Source: Winslowiella toletana (GTDB lineage Bacteria > Pseudomonadota > Gammaproteobacteria > Enterobacterales > Enterobacteriaceae). From it: a stretch of 64,000 nucleotides of DNA. The first letter of the stretch is position 1. Every line of letters starts with the position of its first letter. The stretch is from assembly GCF_032164335.1 (NCBI RefSeq), contig NZ_CP134152.1, positions 1,550,001 to 1,614,000 of the forward strand, written 5' to 3'. Of this stretch, positions 37,690 through 46,684 are shown piece by piece. Made by a program: the position numbers and the translations under genes. The notes beneath the pieces are model-generated. The model saw only the letters and a program-made list of their open reading frames with translations, was not told the DNA's origin and did no database searches.

Positions 37690-38733
37690 GATGGTTTACC
37701 CCATGTTATTGATTTTGGTGTTAGGGACGACAAGTCAGGTCGAGTGCGAGTTGCGGAGGTACGGTTAGCATGACTCAGACAGCCTTTTGTCCACCTCTTC
37801 CATCGTTCATCATACATATGCACCCGTTGCCGGGCTTGGTTATCGGATTTGCCCTGCCGGCGAGCTTGCTCATAAAGCCGCATACGTCTTTTGATGTGAT
37901 TATCTAACGCGCGTGGAGCTATGGCGGGCGGGCAGTCTGAAAACCAGACACCCAGCCAGTCAAAGCCGTTGCAAATTCGCCCGCTCTGCGTTTTATCGGG
38001 ATGTCGCTCAAAACCACACAGGTCAAAAAACGCTGCCAGCCTTGCAATATTTCGCCGCAACTGCCAGCGCGTGCGAGTGAAAAACAGAAAATCATCCATG
38101 TATCTGACATAAAATATCTCATGCGGATCCAGACTCCGGTAAAAATCGTCAATATGATGTAGCAGACTGCCACCAAACAAAGGGCTCAGCGCACACCCGC
38201 GCGGAATAACGCTTGAAGGCGTGTGTATCTCGCCACCTGATTCCACACTGTAATTGATGTACTGGATTATCAGTTCATAACAGATAGGATCGGTTACGTA
38301 TTGACTCACCAGCGAAGTAAGCTGCACCTTGTTGATATTTCGGTAATATCCTCTTATGTCCGTTCGATGGACGATTTGTACTGCTCTGAATGCAGAGCAT
38401 GGCTGACTTCGCGCAGGCTTTGCCTGACAACTTTACCTTTAAGGTGGTGACAGGCTTCAGGCCGAGGTAACTGACTCTCTATCTGCAAAGCCACCCACTT
38501 AAGTACAAGATCATCCACAGCTGACCACATCTCTCTGGCGGACTGACCTTGTCCGTAAAGCTCCATAGGTAAAAGGTGAAAGCATCCCTGAGTTACCGTG
38601 CGAAAAAAGTCTCTTTTATCACAGGCCAGCGCCATCTCAGATGCCAGATATCTGCATTTGCCGGAGCGTTTTTTCTCTGGTTGCACAGCCATCCATAGGC
38701 AACGTAAAAACAGGTCAAAGGATCGTCAGCCAT
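37686..38733 (-). pseudogene. Reverse transcriptase inside the fimbrial operon, frameshifted
   Basis: Three minus-strand frames together make a reverse transcriptase of about 345 residues. The start at 38733 (MADDPLTCFYVAYGWLC, ADIWHLR) lies 4 bases past the minor-pilin stop. A second frame carries MWSAVDDLVLKWVALQI and CHHLKGK. A third carries RTDIRGYYRNIN (motif 1), SVIPRGCALSPLFGG (motif 4), FYVRYMDDFLFF (catalytic YMDD), HPDKTQ and GFDWLGVWFS (thumb side). Breaks lie near 38640 and between about 38450 and 38350. The family looks neither retron-like nor DGR-like (motif 4 lacks the usual GN-x-x-SQ); it resembles group II-like or unclassified reverse transcriptases. The stop overlaps the adhesin start. 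Probably decayed unless recoded. Confidence 0.8.
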
Positions 38734-38737
38734 TTTG

Positions 38738-39301
38738 TTACTGATAATCGAACCGCAGGTTGACAACTGAACTAAAACTCCCTGCTTTTACCGTTTCCTG
38801 CGTACTGACATAAGCCGCTTTATACGTAAGAGTATTATCTACTGCAGGTTGCAGGACGCTTGTTTCTTTGATGCTGCCATCAGGTCTGAACAGAGTTTTA
38901 CCGTCTGTCTGATAAAAATACAGGCCAACTCCGGCAGCGCCACCGGCCGCCGTGTTTGCAAAAGCAGAGAGGTCATCGGCGTCTGTTCCCCCTGACGCCG
39001 TAACAATCACGCTGCTCGTCGCCTCGCCACAGTTCTTAAGGGTGATATCAATTGTTTTCTCGCCCCCCGTTCGCCCCTTTCCTGAGAGGTCTCGATCGCC
39101 GATATCAGGCAGTCTGATGTTCTGCACTGCAGAAGACGTATCTACAGTGCAGGAGTTAGCCAGTACGCGACCAGTGATGTTGAGGGTCGCGGTGTTGCCA
39201 TCGGCGTTAACTCCGGATATCAGGCTGCTGCTCAGCAGCATAATGACACCAGGCAATGAGGCCATTCCCCTTAACGTCAATTTTTTTTTCACCTTTGGCA
39301 T
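38738..39301 (-). CDS. Minor fimbrial subunit
   Basis: Encodes 187 residues with a signal region (about 1-33, MLLSSSLISGVNA). The mature part starts ATLNITGRVLANSCTVDTSS and has the paired cysteines of pilins (SCTV and LKNCGEA), ending FSSVVNLRFDYQ with the alternating hydrophobic pattern of the final beta strand. It is probably a minor or adaptor subunit assembled by donor-strand exchange. It is encoded between the usher and the reverse transcriptase. Confidence 0.85.
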   Translation of the reverse strand: MPKVKKKLTLRGMASLPGVIMLLSSSLISGVNADGNTATLNITGRVLANSCTVDTSSAVQNIRLPDIGDRDLSGKGRTGGEKTIDITLKNCGEATSSVIVTASGGTDADDLSAFANTAAGGAAGVGLYFYQTDGKTLFRPDGSIKETSVLQPAVDNTLTYKAAYVSTQETVKAGSFSSVVNLRFDYQ

Positions 39302-39370
39302 AATTGTTCCCTTGTGATTCTGTGTTCAAATGCGTAACACATATAATTTCTCTGACTCTTGGCACTACTC

Positions 39371-42004
39371 TCAGCTACAGATACTGTTGATCCTGACTAC
39401 AGGTTGGTCTTGATTTTTTTCGGGCAGGCGATATGGGGCTGAGCATGTGCGCCCACTACCCCAGTCTGCTTTTACCGCTCCGCTCTCTGACATGCCTGAG
39501 AGATAGACCTGCCCCTCATCGCCTACTATGCCGCCGCGTTCTCCCACTGTTACGGTCGTACCAAACGGCAGGAGCTTTCCGTTATGCGTCAGCGTCATCA
39601 GCACGCGGCTGCCCGTGTTCGCCTTAAAGGTTGCCCGGACCACGGCGCCGCGGGTCGGTACCACCCGGCTGACGGCATCATCAATTTCTGTTTGGTCATC
39701 CAGCGAGGCCGTATCCAGCGCCACGCGATTCTCTCTGTACATTGATGCATAAGGTTTAATGGCATACCCTCTCCAGTCTGTACGCACGCCAGTCTCGTTC
39801 TCCAGCGCCACACCGGACACGCCGGGTGCGGCGACCAGCACGCTGGTTTCCCCCAGAGACTGCCCGAGGGTTAGCCCCCCTGCGTGCAGAAGCGCGCCGC
39901 CTGATAGTCCGTAGTTCACCTGACGATAGCCGCTGCTGTAGCTATATCCAGCCCGCGTGCTGCCATAAGTGCCACGATAATCTGCCCCCAGGCTACCACT
40001 GCTTCCCCCTTCTGAGCCATATCCCTGGGATGCATTCCAGCTCAGGTTATCTCCCTCCAGTGCGGTACCGCTGAGCCCCGCCTGATGAGTAATCGTCCCC
40101 CGGCTGTCGCGGCTGTCGCTGTATGTGGCGTAAGTGTTACCGGGCCCCCTGTTGCCCGCTATCAAAGAACCAAGTGGCACAGACAGAGACAAAAACGCTG
40201 CGCCCTCTGAACCTGCTCCGCCTGAGGAACGGCTGTGACTGTAATTCAGGTTGTAGTTAACGCTCCCTATGGCGCTGCTGAATCCGACCTGAAGAGAGTC
40301 GCTGGTCTGGTTCGTATTGCGGTACGTCTGCCGGACGGCGGAGAGATAAAGCGAGCCCTGCTTACCAATACGCTGCGATATGTTTGCCTGAAGCTTTGAA
40401 CGACGGCTGTTATACAGGTTGTAATAGTCCGTGTAGCTCTGTTGAGCGGGTCTGCCGTCGGTGGTTAACTCATCCGTTTCATAAAGCCAGCCTTTCATGG
40501 CTTTCAGGGCTGTTTCATCCAACGTGTGAAAGCCCTGAGAAGAGTAGCGATAGCCTGTCAGCTGTACGGTGGTTCCCAGCGAGTTCAGCGTACGGGCGTA
40601 CAGCATGCGTAGAGAATGTCCCTGATGACGAGAACCGTCAGCAAGTGTACTGTCGGCCTGCGTGACGTCGACTGAAAATGCACCTAACGTCCCCATATTC
40701 AGTCCGCTGCCCAGAAGCCCGGCAAAGTAGTTTTTTGAGTACTGCATCCCGCCATAAACAGTGACGTCACGGGGCAGTCCCCATACCAGGGTTCCCTGGA
40801 AAAAGTCCGGATCTTCATAGCGGTCGCCGGTTGATCGGTAGCGTCCGGCGGTCAGGGTATACTTCAGCCGTCCCTCACGCAGCAGGACCGGAACAGAGGA
40901 GTAGGGGATGGTGAATACCCTTGCGACACCATCAGCCTCTGTGACAGTCACTTCAAGGTCGCCGCTTGAGCTGACGGGATAAAGATCGTCAATTGCAAAG
41001 GCACCCGGAGCCACAAAAGTCTGGTAAATTGTGTAGCCATTCTGCCGGATGGTGACCCTGGCGTTAGTGCTGGCCGTACCGCGTACCACGGGTGCAAATC
41101 CTCGCTGGCTATCCGGAAACATGGAGTCATCCGTTGCGAGTTGCACGCCGCGGAATCCCAGCGAGTCAAATATATCGCCGCTGGTTGAACTGTCACCCAC
41201 CACCATCTCACTGCGCAGTGGCATGATGGCCCGCCCGGCATAGGTTTTGATGTGCTGCCATTGATGGTAGCTACTGTAAGGACTGCTGGATTGATTCCAT
41301 GTCCGGTAATCACGAAGTCGCCACGGGCCCAGATTCAGGCCGCTGTTGAGATTGAGATAGTGACTGCTGCTGTTACCGCTGCTGCCTTTGCTGGTATTTC
41401 CGCTGAAGTTGTAATTAAGCAGGGCAGCATTAATTCCCTCATCCCAGCGTTCAGGAGAAATATAACCGTGCACGCTTTTGTGCATGGCGGCTTGCGGGAT
41501 ACTGATGTCCAGACGCATGTGTTGAAAATCGAATTCAGTATATGCATCTGGAATATTTTTACCCGGCGATATGCATGATGTGTCATCCTGGTCGTCGAAC
41601 GCAGGAAATGCCACGGTGTTTATACCAAAACTATCAAGTTCTTTACGCGTCAGGCAGGCCATAAGTCCGGTTTTGTCCCGGATGTCAGAACGGCTATTAT
41701 TTTCACTCTTTGCATTTTTTTCATGGTCGGCAGCATCAATAAATTGCAGATCGCGCGTAGTGACAAGTGTTCCGTTTACGAAAATATCTACTTGATAGGT
41801 TCCCGGAAGCTGTGTACCTGCCTTTTCAAAACGAGACAGGTCTGCCACCATTTGTGGATCGGAGGCGATTAATTCCGGTGCAAAATAAAGCTCAGCGTGA
41901 ACGGCTGCTGGTAGCATAAAAGTTATGCCCGAAAGTATCCAATATGCAGCGGAATTAATACCGTGGGCATGGCGGTTTTTTTCAAATGCAAAGTGGAAAA
42001 TCAT
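39371..42004 (-). CDS. Outer-membrane fimbrial usher
   Basis: Encodes 877 residues of the FimD/PapC family. A signal segment (YWILSGITFMLPAAVHA) precedes the N-terminal domain (ELYFAPELIASDPQMVADLS). A 24-strand barrel with a plug follows, including TIYQTFVAPGAFAIDDLYP and SGDLEVTVTEADG. The two C-terminal domains end with LLPFGTTVTVGERGGIVGDE, GQVYLSG, and a cysteine pair near RTCSAPYRL and INSICS. It secretes and orders pilin subunits delivered by the chaperone. It lies 46 bases downstream of the chaperone gene. Confidence 0.95.
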   Translation of the reverse strand: MIFHFAFEKNRHAHGINSAAYWILSGITFMLPAAVHAELYFAPELIASDPQMVADLSRFEKAGTQLPGTYQVDIFVNGTLVTTRDLQFIDAADHEKNAKSENNSRSDIRDKTGLMACLTRKELDSFGINTVAFPAFDDQDDTSCISPGKNIPDAYTEFDFQHMRLDISIPQAAMHKSVHGYISPERWDEGINAALLNYNFSGNTSKGSSGNSSSHYLNLNSGLNLGPWRLRDYRTWNQSSSPYSSYHQWQHIKTYAGRAIMPLRSEMVVGDSSTSGDIFDSLGFRGVQLATDDSMFPDSQRGFAPVVRGTASTNARVTIRQNGYTIYQTFVAPGAFAIDDLYPVSSSGDLEVTVTEADGVARVFTIPYSSVPVLLREGRLKYTLTAGRYRSTGDRYEDPDFFQGTLVWGLPRDVTVYGGMQYSKNYFAGLLGSGLNMGTLGAFSVDVTQADSTLADGSRHQGHSLRMLYARTLNSLGTTVQLTGYRYSSQGFHTLDETALKAMKGWLYETDELTTDGRPAQQSYTDYYNLYNSRRSKLQANISQRIGKQGSLYLSAVRQTYRNTNQTSDSLQVGFSSAIGSVNYNLNYSHSRSSGGAGSEGAAFLSLSVPLGSLIAGNRGPGNTYATYSDSRDSRGTITHQAGLSGTALEGDNLSWNASQGYGSEGGSSGSLGADYRGTYGSTRAGYSYSSGYRQVNYGLSGGALLHAGGLTLGQSLGETSVLVAAPGVSGVALENETGVRTDWRGYAIKPYASMYRENRVALDTASLDDQTEIDDAVSRVVPTRGAVVRATFKANTGSRVLMTLTHNGKLLPFGTTVTVGERGGIVGDEGQVYLSGMSESGAVKADWGSGRTCSAPYRLPEKNQDQPVVRINSICS

Positions 42005-42050
42005 AAACAGTCCGAAAACAGCTGGCTTAATAAACCTAAAGTATGTAACC

Positions 42051-42752
42051 CTATTTCAACACGGCATTAATTACCGGCGTTGCGGCACCGAAATCATTGA
42101 TAGTGCGGAAAGCTATATTGCTGCCAGTACCGACCGGTAGTGGCAGGGAGATATTGTTGCTGGGGCCTACCATGGTGTCAGGCAATTTATGATCGCCGAC
42201 TCTGATTTGTACCAGCGTGATATGGTAAGGGGTCGGATTTTCAATGCTTACATTATTGCCTTTTCTGTGAAAAGTCAGTTCAGCTGGTGCCTTATCGATG
42301 GCGGGCTTGAGACCATCCGGACGAACAAAAAGCTTTATCCGCGTGACAGCCGCTACCATCAGAATATTTTTTCCTTCCATGTTCTTTTTGTCGAGCGATG
42401 GGATGGATTTCGTATTGAAGTAATACAAGGTTTCCTGATCGGTTCTTACCGGCTTTCCTGCATAAATCATCCTCAGGGTATTTTCATTTCCGGGGCTGCT
42501 GACGTAAAGTGGCGGAGTCACGATGAAATCCTGACTTTTATTTCCATCAGCATCTTCCACCCATGACTGAACCATAAAACTTGCCTGGTCTGACATATTA
42601 CGCACAGACATTGTGGATTGCTTCTGACCTGCAGGGTAAATAACCCGCGTTCCCCCAAGAGTTATTCCTCCGGCCGATGACTGAAATGACGCCACTGTGG
42701 CGGCTGAGATCGCGAGGGCATATAAGGTATTACGGAACAGGGTGCGAGACAT
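42051..42752 (-). CDS. Periplasmic fimbrial chaperone
   Basis: Encodes 233 residues, PapD/FimC family, with signal peptide (YALAISAATVASFQSSAGG). Domain 1 has GGTRVIYPAGQKQSTMSVRN and the subunit-binding strand region; FIVTPPLYVSSPGNENTLRM carries the conserved P-P-L element. Domain 2 includes YFNTKSIP, TRIKLFVRPDGL and NDFGAATPV. It caps pilins by donor-strand complementation before the usher. The start at 42752 is chosen for AAGGA upstream; an earlier in-frame ATG is less likely. Confidence 0.94.
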   Translation of the reverse strand: MSRTLFRNTLYALAISAATVASFQSSAGGITLGGTRVIYPAGQKQSTMSVRNMSDQASFMVQSWVEDADGNKSQDFIVTPPLYVSSPGNENTLRMIYAGKPVRTDQETLYYFNTKSIPSLDKKNMEGKNILMVAAVTRIKLFVRPDGLKPAIDKAPAELTFHRKGNNVSIENPTPYHITLVQIRVGDHKLPDTMVGPSNNISLPLPVGTGSNIAFRTINDFGAATPVINAVLK

Positions 42753-42823
42753 ATTTTGTCCTTGATTATGATGAGCCAAGCGCTCCTGCCTCCATTAAAG
42801 AATGGGACAGGAGCGACACAGGG

Positions 42824-43417
42824 TTACTCGTAAGTAACCTGGAAGTTAACTGTGGAGTTTGCAGAGCCGGCTACGACGCCATCGGCAGTGGCAACATATG
42901 CTGCACTGAACGGGATTTCGTTCGCGCCAGCATAGATTTTTTGAGCGGCTGTAGCGGCGCTTCCATCAACGGTCACTGGTATATTGTTTTGCAGGATCTG
43001 AAGACCCACGTTTTTGGCAGCAGAGGTCGTATCACCGGCACCGCTTGCCGCAGAGGAGATAGCCAGAGTAGAGCTGTCGCCTGCGGTTGCCCCATTGAAC
43101 GTGATTGAAGCGCTAGTGTAGCTGACAGCTTCGGTTTCATCCCCGGAATTATCAGGTGTTAAATCACAGCCCGTAAGCCTGATGGTAAATGGTACAGTCG
43201 AACTTGTATCACCTTTAGCAGAAAGGCGGTTTGCTGGGATCTGCCCCAAAACGACCGTCTGTCCATCGGACGTCGCATCAACCGCACACGGCGCAGCGAT
43301 GACAGCCCCGGTAAAGTTAATTTTACCACCATCAACGGTTACAGAATCGGCAAATGCAGGAACAGTACCAAACATCATTACTGCAGGTATTAAAGAAGCT
43401 ATAATATTTTTTTTCAT
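42824..43417 (-). CDS. Major fimbrial subunit
   Basis: Encodes 197 residues, FimA-like. A signal peptide (MKKNIIASLIPAVMMFGTVP, ending AFA) is followed by VDGGKINFTGAVIAAPCAVD with the first pilin cysteine, the second in RLTGCDL, and a final strand ANSTVNFQVTYE with the penultimate tyrosine typical of type 1-like pilins. It is the first gene of the operon major pilin-chaperone-usher-minor pilin-reverse transcriptase-adhesin. The promoter should lie in the AT-rich region shared with the divergent regulator. Confidence 0.93.
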   Translation of the reverse strand: MKKNIIASLIPAVMMFGTVPAFADSVTVDGGKINFTGAVIAAPCAVDATSDGQTVVLGQIPANRLSAKGDTSSTVPFTIRLTGCDLTPDNSGDETEAVSYTSASITFNGATAGDSSTLAISSAASGAGDTTSAAKNVGLQILQNNIPVTVDGSAATAAQKIYAGANEIPFSAAYVATADGVVAGSANSTVNFQVTYE

Positions 43418-43942
43418 TTATAAAAATCCTTATAAAATGCTAATTAAACTCAATTGCCGCTGCTAACCCACCTCGGATGTACGAAGTTCAATTATTAGGA
43501 GCAATCTATCTATTTACATTATCAAAAAAATCATACTAAACAGAATGTTCTGCTTGTACACATTTTCGATGTGGATATTACAACAAGAAAAGTTAATCTT
43601 AAGGAACTATATAATTCAAAAAAATAAAATTATAACAAAAAAACTTGAAATTATGACATTTTGAAGCATAATGTTCTGCATTGCTGGTTCCGGTAACGTG
43701 GGCGAAGCAGTCCAGGATTGCTTTAATGCACACCTAATTTAAATGTCGAAGCTTCCCAGAGGATTACTGAAACGCTGTTGGAATCAGATAATCTTAAAAA
43801 TTGAAAATGTTACAACCCATCAAATTAAATAATTTTAACCTCGTTAAAGTCTATAAAAAAAGTTGCTACTATTTTTTATTTAATTTATAGTACTAGCAGT
43901 GAAAGGCGCTTGCATTTTTATTTTTTTTCTGGGGTCGAAAAA
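43418..43942. other. AT-rich divergent regulatory region (fimbriae / regulator)
   Basis: About 525 bases, very AT-rich, between the major pilin and the MarT-like regulator. AATGTTCTGC occurs twice in direct orientation (43544-43553 and 43670-43679) and might be regulator contacts. A patch at 43680-43730 is less AT-rich. I see no invertible-element repeats and no recombinase gene nearby, so a fimS-type switch is not supported. Confidence 0.4.
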
Positions 43943-44683
43943 ATGAACTACCTTATTAAAAATGAAATAATTTATAATTCATTTGATGGTTCCTTAAGAC
44001 ATATAAAAGATGAGCTGGAAAATTCTATAGTTATTTCAAAAATAGCGAATAGTATTTTACTCTTACTCATTAGCAGGCAGGGTGAGGTTATCTCCAGAGA
44101 CATGTTTTTCTCTGAGGTGTGGGACAAAGAAGGTCTGATTTCTTCGACAAACACACTAAACCAATATATGAGTAAGTTAAGAAGAATATTTTCTGATTTC
44201 TTTCCAGATGAGACGATAATTACAACTATTCCCAGGATCGGATACCTTTTTACTAAGGATATCAGTGTAAGTGCTATTACCATTAAAGAGATGGAAGTTG
44301 AATCATCAGTCAGTATAAAAAAAAAGCTTTTTTGTTTGGCTTCATTAATTATTATTTCCACAATATGTGTTTTTTTTATCAGTGATAAAATTACTATGAA
44401 ATCAGATAATTCAACACCGAGATTGGTTTATTATCATGAGTCATGTCCTGTTTATGAGGTTTCAGGACCTAAAAGTCTGGAAGTAAACGATTTAAAAGAT
44501 GAGTTTATTCATAAAGCTATATTTGCAAGCAAATTAAGTTGTGAAGTTAATTCAATTTTTTACATATTTGCTAACAAACTAAAACACATAAATAAAGAAT
44601 CAAGTGTTTTAGTGTCCAGGTGCATTGAAGGGAGTAGTCAAAAAAGCACTTGCGTAAATGTATATTTCACTATCTGGAAATAG
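43943..44683 (+). CDS. ToxR/MarT-like membrane-anchored transcriptional regulator
   Basis: Encodes 246 residues. An N-terminal OmpR-type winged helix (about 1-110: LLLLISRQGEVISRDMFFSE, STNTLNQYMSKLRRIF, IITTIPRIGYLF) is followed by a single membrane helix (about 130-150, LFCLASLIIISTICVFFI) and a periplasmic domain with cysteines (ESCPVYEV, LSCEV, SRCIEG, STCVN). This is the ToxR/CadC/MarT layout. It lies divergent to the fimbrial operon and one base before a FidL-like gene, so it probably controls the fimbriae. The start at 43943 is chosen as the ATG beginning MNYLIKNE. Codon use is AT-rich. Confidence 0.85.
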   Translation: MNYLIKNEIIYNSFDGSLRHIKDELENSIVISKIANSILLLLISRQGEVISRDMFFSEVWDKEGLISSTNTLNQYMSKLRRIFSDFFPDETIITTIPRIGYLFTKDISVSAITIKEMEVESSVSIKKKLFCLASLIIISTICVFFISDKITMKSDNSTPRLVYYHESCPVYEVSGPKSLEVNDLKDEFIHKAIFASKLSCEVNSIFYIFANKLKHINKESSVLVSRCIEGSSQKSTCVNVYFTIWK

Positions 44684-44684
44684 T

Positions 44685-45146
44685 ATGAAAAAGAAAATTT
44701 CTATTTTTTTACTAATCTTAGTGACCGCATTAATTATCTATCTGAACAGAAGCAGGAATATCGATCTGACCTGCTCGACTATCTTAGTACAGAAAAAAGA
44801 TAATCTGAATGAAAAAGATCTCTTCAGTATAACGCTTACAATCATTTTATATAAAAATGGTCAGGGTTTAATTCACGCATACGGGGAGGCATATGATAAT
44901 GAAAAAAGCTTCAAGGTAAACAGGAGTGTAGTATTAGATTATGTAAAGTTAGAAGAATCAACTTATGAAATGACGATGAAGTCAGTCATTAAGCCTTCTT
45001 TGGATAATGTTCCAGAAGAACTAAATGTTCAATATTTCAAAGGGTTAAGTTCGGGGTCTGTGCGGATCATTACCTTTTCAAAGTTGGATGATAACGTTAT
45101 CGCATCAATAAGTTCTGGTGCGTATTTTATATGCGTAACACCTTGA
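44685..45146 (+). CDS. FidL-like membrane protein
   Basis: Encodes 153 residues. One N-terminal hydrophobic helix (KKKISIFLLILVTALIIYLN) anchors a periplasmic domain of about 125 residues. Size, topology and the position one base after a MarT-like regulator match FidL, the partner of MarT in Salmonella SPI-3. It probably modulates the regulator at the membrane, in the way ToxS assists ToxR; that role is inferred. AT-rich like its neighbour. Confidence 0.65.
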   Translation: MKKKISIFLLILVTALIIYLNRSRNIDLTCSTILVQKKDNLNEKDLFSITLTIILYKNGQGLIHAYGEAYDNEKSFKVNRSVVLDYVKLEESTYEMTMKSVIKPSLDNVPEELNVQYFKGLSSGSVRIITFSKLDDNVIASISSGAYFICVTP

Positions 45147-45465
45147 TGATATAGATTAATTTATTTTTATATAAGATAATTAGACTTGATATGCTTAAAG
45201 TAACTACCAAACTTTCCGGCTTACACCAGCCAAAGCTTCTGCGAATTCTCTAAAACCACAGCCCACATCCTCCTAAATCATATCGGCCTTAGAGCTATAG
45301 TTCTTGCAGGACCCATCACTGCCGTAGACATCAGTTCTGTGACGACCTAACCGTTGTAGTCGTGTTTACGAAAAAGCTAAGAGGCCGCTCAATTAAACGC
45401 ATTCAGATTTTCCGAATCTATTCTTTCTGCACTTTGATACTTCTTTCAAGGCAGTGAGTGTTTAG
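45147..45465. other. Gene-free sequence between regulator pair and IS remnant
   Basis: About 320 bases with no supportable gene. A minus-strand frame shows a short FREFAEALAGV-like string that may be old transposase debris, but it is too short to assign. Confidence 0.3.
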
Positions 45466-46631
45466 TGGTCAACAAAACTGGCCACTGCTCTAAAGTTTTC
45501 CATAACAATCGTTCTGATTCATTCGTCGTCAAACTACCATTATATTGATGAGGTCTGAGCTGGCTGTAATTTCACGTGATGTAATTCGTTATCGCCGCAT
45601 TGGCTTAAGTTAAGTTTGCATACACGTTATCCGGCACACACTTCGTTTTCAGGCTTTAATTTATCTAATGTCACCACGGTAACTGTCTAAAATTACTGGT
45701 TATATAGTAAATTTCTTGATCCGAGTGATACAACAAATTAGTCGGTTTTTCCCATGCTTTACAGGCCATCGGCAGCGCTTTCGCTGTCAGTGCTGAACCT
45801 GAGAAAAATGACATCGCTTAGCCGACCGGTTTACGGGCAAATAAATCGTTTACAGCAGCCAGATAAGCTCAGCGTTTTCCCGTCCAGATATAAGTCATAT
45901 CAACGCATCAGGCCTGATTAGGCTCAAAAACAGCTAACTGACGATCCTGATAATTAGAGAACCCAATGTGTTCCTTAAACTCCTTCTTACAACGATGGCC
46001 GGGCTGCTGACAGCTGATAATATTGATCGCCTTCTTTAGCTTTGTTGCCCTCCAGCGGCTCAATTTTATAACTTTAGTTGTGACCATAGCGGCAATGCTG
46101 CGCGCTCCTGCTGAGTCGTTACTTTCGCGATAAACTTAACGTTCAAGGCTCAGTAATGCCACTTTCGTGAAATCAGACTTTTTGGCTGCCACCAGTATTT
46201 ATAGCTGCCGAGATGGATCCCAGACACGTTGCACAGAATGGCAATCGGAAACCGCGCCCTGAATTTCTCAACTAATAAGAACTGTTCAGGGAGTATGAAA
46301 TCAAGAGCGCGGTAGCTTTCTTTAAAATATCTCTCTATTTCAACGTGTTGATGTCTTTTCTAAAGCTCGCATATTTCAATCTGTACAGGTTTCATTGGCG
46401 AAGGAGTGAGCGACTTTCCACCACGTTCTTCTTTAAGTTGTCGAACCCCTTGTTCATAGTAGATTTGCCAACATTCATTGCCGTGGGAGCAGCGGCAATA
46501 GTGTAATGCTGATCGAGTACAAGCTGGGCATCTTCGAGGCGAAACTCGGAGCTAAAATTGCGTTTGTTAAGTCCCGTCATAGTTTTGACTGTGAAGCGAT
46601 GATATCACCTCTATTCAGGTGGTCAAATTCA
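45466..46631 (-). mobile_element. Decayed IS911-like (IS3-family) element
   Basis: About 1.17 kb bounded by TG and CA ends; the right end contains CACCTCTATTCAGGTGGTCA, like IS911 ends. On the minus strand orfA is seen at 46392-46580 (KRNFSSEFRLEDAQLVLDQH, PTAMNVGKSTM) and continues with breaks (PVQIEICEL). orfB fragments include FPIAILCNVSGIHLGSYKYW and, near the left end, HQYNGSLTTNESERLLWK. Many stops and frame changes mean no active transposase. It marks the right border of the island. Confidence 0.8.
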
Positions 46632-46684
46632 GTGTGCCGCTACAATTTATGACGTCTTAACCTAACTGACATTCAGACAATCTT

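Noticed and set aside
43418-43942. Invertible fimS-like promoter switch upstream of the major pilin
   Set aside because: No inverted repeat pair bounding the promoter and no FimB/FimE-type recombinase gene nearby.
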